Below are positions 58,180-64,000 of a DNA stretch of 64,000 nt, one piece after another. The position numbers and the translations under genes are program-made. The stretch's first letter is position 1, and each line of letters begins with the position of its first letter. Source of the DNA: Scytalidium lignicola (Eukaryota > Ascomycota > Leotiomycetes); assembly GCA_002812745.2 (NCBI GenBank), contig NCSJ02000153.1:34295-98294 (forward strand). The letters run 5' to 3'. The notes under the pieces were generated by a model. The model was not told where the DNA came from. It saw only the letters and a list, made by a program, of their open reading frames with translations, and did not search any database.

Positions 58180-59965
58180 GCTTTGGCATTTTCAGCTCTC
58201 CTTCGGCAGCCAAATAGCACTCCAAAGGCGGAAAAGTTGGCCAGCGTAGACGAAGTTATCAGGCTACTAGACATGCAAGACTATGCTGATGCCGTGGTTG
58301 GTGTGCTTGGTGAAGGTCTCAATGTCGAGCAACGTAAGCGCTTGACTATTGGTGTTGAATTGGTAGCGAAACCACCGCTATTGCTCTTTGTTGACGAGCC
58401 TACGTCTGGTCTCGACTGCCAAACCAGTTGGGCTGTCTTAGACTTACTGGAGAGGCTCTCTAAGGCGGGCCAGTCTATCCTCTGTACCATCCATCAGCCA
58501 TCCGCAATGCTGTTCCAACGGTTTGACCGCCTACTCTTACTTGCTGAGGGAGCTAGCACGGTTTATTTTGGTTAGTACATGCAAGTATATATTCAATTGT
58601 CTATCTCCTCGAGTGGTGTTCCCCTCCACAAGACGATGTATCTATTCTGAGCAGGACTAACCCATGATCGTCGGTGACACAGGTGAGATTGGCGACAACT
58701 CTAAGACCCTGACAGATTACTTCGAGCGCAACGGAGCGAAGCCTTGCCTATCGGTGCTAATCCAGCAGAGTGGATGCTTGAAGTCATTGGCGCTGCTCCT
58801 GGTTGTTTCTCTGAAGTTGACTGGCACCAAATTTGGCAGTCCAGCCCAGAGTACCAGAGCGTTCAGGACGAATTAGCACGCCTTAGGGTCAAAGCAACAG
58901 TTCAGCCATTCACAGATGAAATCCATAACCTTGATTCGCACCATGAGTTTGCTGCACCGCTCTGGCAGCAATTTTTAGTGGTTACAAAGCGTGTGTTCCA
59001 GCAGTCGTGGCGAACTCCCTCTTACATCTACTCCAAACTCACCCTCTGTATTTCCAGCAGCCTGTTCATTGGTCTGGTTTTTTTCAATGCACCTCTAAGT
59101 ATCCAAGGGCTTCAAAACCAGGTGTTCGCTCTTTTCGAGCTGATGAGCATTGTCGGGCAGCTAGTAGAGCAACAGATGCCGAATTTTGTTACACAGCGCT
59201 CTTTATACGAGGTCCGTGAACGTCCTGCTAAGACCTACTCGTGGAAGGTCTTCATGCTTAGCCAGATGATTTCCGAGATTCCCTGGAATACCCTCGCCTC
59301 GGTCTTCATGTGGGCATTGTTCTATTTCCCCGTTGGGTTCTATAAAAATGCCGACGCGGCTGGGCAGGGAACGGAGAGAGGAGCGTTGATGTGGCTCTTG
59401 TTCTGGCAATTTCTCTTATGGGTGTCTACTTTCGCACATATGTGTATTTCTTTTGCTGATTCGACCGACACAGGCGGTAACATTGCCAATTTTCTTTTTN
59501 GTTTTTATTTTCTTCTTCTGTGGTGTGTTGGCTTCGCTAACTCAAATGCCTGGTTTCTGGATTTTCCTGTATAGGGTCTCGCCATTGTCCTACTTTGTCT
59601 CGGCCATTCTATCAACGGGCCTGGCTAACGCTGAGGTGACGTGTGCGATTAATAAGTTCACTGTCTTGAGCCCGCCAGACAGCCAGACATGTGGCGACTA
59701 TATGGCTGACTACATCTTGAGGGCGGGTAGCTATCTACTCGACCCCAACGCAATGAGCGACTACAACTACTGCGAGATCAAGGACACGAACGTATACTTA
59801 GCGGGTATCAGCTCCGAATACAGTACCAGGTGGCGCAACTTTGGCATCATGTGGGCATATATTGTTTTCAACATCGTGGCAGCGTTGTTTCTGTACTGGA
59901 TTGTGAGGATTCCCAAGGGGAGGAAGAAGTCGCGAGGAGACGGTATGTTCGCAAACTGGCGGTAG
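58180..59965 (+). pseudogene. PDR-type (ABCG) ABC transporter, 5'-truncated
   Basis: Only the C-terminal part of a full-length pleiotropic drug resistance transporter is present. It starts inside the second nucleotide-binding domain at [12 protein letters not shown]. The degenerate signature [22 protein letters not shown] and Walker [14 protein letters not shown] are present, as is the H-loop IHQPSA, then six hydrophobic helices and the PDR-specific loop with CxxY-like Cys residues (AEVTCAINKFT, SQTCGDYM). NBD1, the first membrane domain and Walker A of NBD2 are absent. A base is missing near 58745 (the frame changes at AKPC, before IGANPAEWMLEV). The N at 59500 follows five T; without it the frame holds. 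A normal protein is about 1400 aa or more. Confidence 0.85.
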
Positions 59966-60147
59966 ACTCGAGATCTGTTTGCCCCAAAAAGGTCCTGCTT
60001 ATCCGCATACTTTGTATTTTTATTTTTCATTTTCATTTTCAATATTCTCTCTACTCTTTTCGTGTATATGGATCCTAGTCCTAGCATTAGCAAACTTTGC
60101 CAATCTTTCCTTATAACTATAGATTAACATAATGCTAAAAATGGGTT
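59966..60147. other. short spacer before the retroelement
   Basis: 3' flank of the ABC relic with TTTTCATTTTCATTT-type repeats near 60020-60040. No gene. Confidence 0.4.
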
Positions 60148-60814
60148 TGTTGTAATGGTTTACAAAACAGCTTCCTAGGCCCTCGAGACTCAACACCTGT
60201 ACGCGGTGAGGGCTACGAACCTACAGCTTTGTCTGTAGAGCCAAGATTGAGTCAGCGATAATTACTTCTCCATCAATAATGCGTCAACGCGTCAAAAATC
60301 AATCTTCTGAACTCCCTAAAATACCACAGATAAAGATAACCACAACACTATCGCAAAAGGGTTTAGTTCCCCCTTTTAAGATGTGATGCTGTACTTTATT
60401 ACAATAGAAAATGGGTGTGGTGAACTTACTTTCCTGCTTGACAATTGTTTACAATCTCTAAGATTAATTATAACAACAAAACACATCTCAAAAGAAAAAT
60501 AATTATTAACAAGCATACTAAGTTATAAACGTAAATACATTAATAAGTATTCTTATACAATAAGATAAAAAATAATCAAATTAAACTCTATTAAAAACAA
60601 ATATCATAACAAAAGATGAACTTTATAAAAAGTTATAATGTTGAATTAAGGCACATGAAAGCATGTACGTAATATAAGGTAACTCTGTGTATTGTAATGT
60701 TATACAATAATAACTACGTACAAGTAGAAAAGCTAACTAATAAGATTACTTAAAATGGAAGTAACGTGTAATAAACAAGATAGTGCCTAAAGCAACACAC
60801 AGGATATCACAACA
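60148..60814 (-). repeat. probable 3' LTR of a Ty1/copia element
   Basis: The segment begins TGTTGTAATGG and ends TATCACAACA, with TGTTGT/ACAACA inverted ends as in LTRs. On the minus strand it is preceded by ATGGGGGTG (60823-60815), a good polypurine tract, immediately before TGTTGTGATATCCTG. Length 667 bp. The partner LTR would lie beyond the right end of the window, so the two copies cannot be compared. Confidence 0.55.
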
Positions 60815-63800
60815 CACCCCCATGTCACTAAAACACCGAAAATTAATGCAAAAGTACCCTAAATCCTATACAAAAACAAATGCAAAAATACTTAAATTAT
60901 AAAACAAAATACTATAAGTGTAATACCAAAGCCTGAAATAGGAGATTTTATCGATTTAAAGCAATCGATTTTAGACTTAACAAATCTATAAACTTTGCAT
61001 GCTTAACTGAATTCAAAGCTTTTATAAGATTGTCAACTATTATATTTACAATAAGGATATAATTTAAAGTAATCCCTCTTGATTATACCTTTTTACATAC
61101 AAAGTAATATCTGATATCAATATGTTTAGCTTTTTTCGATTGCTTAATAATCTTAGTTATAAAAAGAAAGCTTTGATTATTATTATTCAAGGTGATTTTA
61201 AAGCTTGTAATGTTGACCTGAAGTTTTAACAACAATCTGGCTAACCATATAACTTCATGTGATGCTTCAGAGAGCATATAATATTCAACTTTTATAGTAA
61301 ATAGTATAATACAAAATAGTCATTGACAATGTTATAAAATAAGTCTATTACCTAAAAANGAAAAGGTAACCTATGATAAAACAACATATTTCCAAGTAAT
61401 TACTATAATCAAAGTCGTTGAAACCATAGAAATTAAGGTTTTTATTACCTCTAAATGTAATATTAACATCTTGAGTACCTTAAAGATATTAAAAAAACTT
61501 GTTTGACCAACTTCAAGTGTTATAAAGATAAGTTTTATAAGAATTATGATAATCAGAAGACCAGAAAGGACAGATCAAAGTATATTTATGTTATAAGATA
61601 TATAATAAAACTAACCTTTTCAGAATAAAGCTAAATGTTCTAAAGAATAGCCATACCATCATATTTGACTATAAACTTAACTATATTCACTTTAAAAGGA
61701 GTAGAATAAGGTTTAACGTTGTTATACTTAAATTGATCAAGAATCTTCTTGATATATTTATTCTGAACAAGAGAAATAATATATTTCTCTTAATCCTGTA
61801 TAATACACACTTCCAGAAACTAAGATGTAAGTCTTATATCAATTATTTCAAATAAATTATAAAGAGTTTGCTTAACCTTGTTAAATTAAGAGCTTTCAAG
61901 ACTAATAACTAGAAAATCATCAACATAAGTAAGAGTAAGGGCCTCCGCAAACCAGCCACCTCGCGTCGCGTTCGCGTAAAATTAGATGTAATTTAAGACT
62001 ACCCCCTTTTCAAAATCTAATACCAAACTATATTTTTATTCAATTGCTTTTAAATTATAGAATATAGCAGATATTTAGTCTACACCTCCAAAGGTAGGAG
62101 ATCATGGCAATTGGAAGAGCCCTGTACAAAGTGTAGTCCGTTTTTTAGCCAATCAGGGGTTATCAGCCAGAAAAATCTCAAAACAAACAAGCATTCCAAG
62201 ATCAACTATACAAGATATATGCCATGATATTTCCAATCGTCAACCTCATAGAATTAAAGTATTTCATCAAGAGATGCTATCTGCCAGAGCAATCCGGAGA
62301 ATCATTTGTTTTATTACAAAAGATTATGGTATATGTCGTCTTACATTTAAACAAGTCAAAGCATAACTAGGAATTTAAACTTTAGCCAGAACAATATGAC
62401 GAGTACTTAGAAAAGCAGGTTATAAACGTTGTATAACTTGCCCTTGGCTATATACAACTCCAAATCAGGAAAAAAAGCGATTAAATTTCTTATATTTGCA
62501 TAGGTGGTGAGGGACTTCTGAATATGCAGCCACAAGGATTGGAGGAGGTGATTGAAGAAAGTTTATATAGTCTGATGAGTACTCTTAGGAGTTAGGAAAG
62601 TCAGGAGATATATGAGTAACATGTTAAGTTGATGAAAGAAGGTGTTTAACTTGTATACACTTAATTTATCGTTTTAGGAGAGTATTTATTATGATATGAG
62701 GAGTTATAGGCTGGGATTGGAAATCCCCTTTGATTTTCCTTGAAAAGCTCCTTGGTAGGAGAGGTATATACTCAAAAGCCTATTTGCAACAAATGCTTGA
62801 GCTTGTTGTTTTCCTACTATTTGATGAGCTTAGGCCTGAGTATATATTTATAGAAGATAAGTCAAAAGTCCATAAAGGACATGCTAGGCTTCTTAAGTTA
62901 TAGTATAGCATGCAAGGCTTTGATTGGCTACCTTGTTCACTAGATTTAAATACAATTGAAAGAGTATGGCACTAGATGAAAGAAGAGCTAAAAAAANTTA
63001 TCATATGTCCTAAAAANGTATGGATCAATTAAAGGTAAAGATCCAGAAACTATAGGACAAAGTAGACCCCAAGGATTTTAGGCATTATACTAAGCAATTG
63101 ACTTGTACAATTGAAGAAGTAATTAGAGTACGAGGTAAATCAACAGTTTAAATATATAATTCTATAATATAGCTTTTTTATAACTTCAATTGAAGGAGTA
63201 ATAAATTAATCTGTATAGAGGGTTTAAGGGGGTGGATGTGCCTTGCTTAAAAGTGGCCGGTTTGCGGAAGCCTTTACTCTTACAAATAAAAATGCTTAAA
63301 CGTTAATTAAAAAAGATATTAAAGTTAAGTTAAAGAGAAAGAAAGTTAATCTTAATTAATTTAAAGTTAAGCTTTAATTATTAATAACAAGGAATTTATT
63401 TTAATTTATATAAAGACTTTAAAAAGAGTAAAATAATATAATTATTACTATTAACAATATTAATACATTCAACACTAAGAACTTAAAAATCCTTAACAAT
63501 AAATCCTTTAAGGAAATTTATATAAATCTCTACATTAATATTACTATTCAAAAAGGTTATAACAATGTTTATTTAGTATATTTACCAGTTATGAACAATA
63601 ACAACTAACATCAATACTTTCTATATTATTAACTTAATAACACTTGCCTAAGTTTGATTATAATCTACTTCATAACGTTGTTTATATCCTTTAACCATAA
63701 ACCTAACTTTAAAACATTCAATTTAATAATTTACATTACATTTAATATAATAAACTTATTAACCCTTCAAGGTATACTTTTAAGAAAAAGTTAAATAAGC

Positions 63801-64000
63801 TTAAAAGTCTTATATTTCACCAAAAACTTAAGTTTAGTAATTATAACATTTTCCTATTCCTTAGAATATAAAGTATTAAAAGCTTCTTTATAAGATTTCA
63901 ATTTTATAAGATTATTTATCATAACTAGAATATACTTTAAATTCAAAGTAAAACAAGTTATAAGATAATAGTTATAAGTTATAACAACTATTAAAGATTA
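60815..64000 (-). mobile_element. degenerate Ty1/copia retrotransposon, internal part (continues past the window)
   Basis: The minus strand carries remnants of copia Pol. The YVDD active-site motif of reverse transcriptase is at 61927-61916, followed downstream by RNase H remnants at 61277-61083 (SEASHEVIWLARLLL ... AKHIDIRYYFVCKKV). The DNA is extremely AT-rich with stops in all frames, as expected after RIP. A Tc1/mariner-type element (61932-63280) splits it, and the upstream part (63283-64000) should hold the earlier reverse transcriptase and integrase, too degraded to read. The element is dead. Confidence 0.75.
61932..63280 (+). mobile_element. Tc1/mariner-type DNA transposon, degraded, nested in the copia element
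   Basis: Terminal inverted repeats of about 30 bp (61932 onward and up to 63280) start AGAGTAAGGGCCTCCGCAAA at the left; the right copy differs only by transitions in the stretch compared. Both ends abut TA (61930-61931 and 63281-63282), the target duplication. The 1349-bp interior has plus-strand remnants of a DDE transposase: SDEYS near 62570, a GVIGWDWKSP block near 62700, YIFIEDKSKVHKGHA near 62845-62890 and LDLNTIERVWH near 62940-62970, which match the D, D and E regions of Tc1-like enzymes. Several in-frame stops and two Ns make it inactive. Confidence 0.85.

Noticed and set aside
60183..60260. Possible tRNA because of a GGTTCGTAGCCC-like stretch on the minus strand
   Set aside because: No acceptor or anticodon arms can be paired; the segment lies within the probable LTR.

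Overview
The window is a piece of nuclear DNA from a filamentous ascomycete (Pezizomycotina, most like Aspergillus/Penicillium relatives). Its genes have short introns (about 45-85 bp, GTRAGT donors, CTAAC-like branch sites), there are several Zn2Cys6 regulators of the fungal type, and AT-rich blocks carry decayed transposons with transition-rich damage of the kind RIP leaves. All gene models were built by eye: reading frames were joined at splice sites, and where exon boundaries were resolved the lengths were checked for a multiple of three.

Layout. 1-3.4 kb: the end of an FAD monooxygenase, a glutathione S-transferase and a small membrane protein of unknown function. 3.4-9.6 kb: AT-rich DNA with a 12-bp minisatellite, a 673-aa Zn2Cys6 regulator and a 231-bp MITE. 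9.6-16.5 kb: an amidohydrolase and an OPT oligopeptide transporter with a 9-nt micro-exon. 17.0-29.0 kb: a compact set that looks like sugar-acid catabolism (class II aldolase-like protein, sugar MFS transporter, D-2-hydroxyacid dehydrogenase, DenD-like dehydrogenase, PhyH dioxygenase, Zn2Cys6 regulator). It has two divergent promoters, each with striking inverted repeats. 29.8-36.7 kb: two secreted proteins (one unknown, one phosphoesterase) and a broken unknown gene.

37.4-54.7 kb: a partly decayed aromatic-acid region. An amidohydrolase-2 decarboxylase, an aldehyde dehydrogenase with a one-base frameshift, an O-methyltransferase relic, an intact phenylalanine/aromatic amino acid ammonia-lyase, and a free-standing NRPS-like adenylation domain with a stop and a frameshift sit together beside a Zn2Cys6 regulator and an ACS-family transporter. 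Inference: this was, or still partly is, a pathway that makes an aromatic acid from phenylalanine, then activates, methylates, oxidises or decarboxylates it. 55.1-60 kb: a GH31 glycosidase, divergent from the transporter, and a 5'-truncated PDR-type ABC transporter. 60.1-64 kb: a degenerate Ty1/copia element on the minus strand, with a probable 3' LTR. A Tc1/mariner-type element has inserted inside its reverse transcriptase, next to the YVDD motif.

Single Ns usually follow homopolymers. In two genes, leaving the N out restores the frame, so small frameshifts in this assembly must be read with care.
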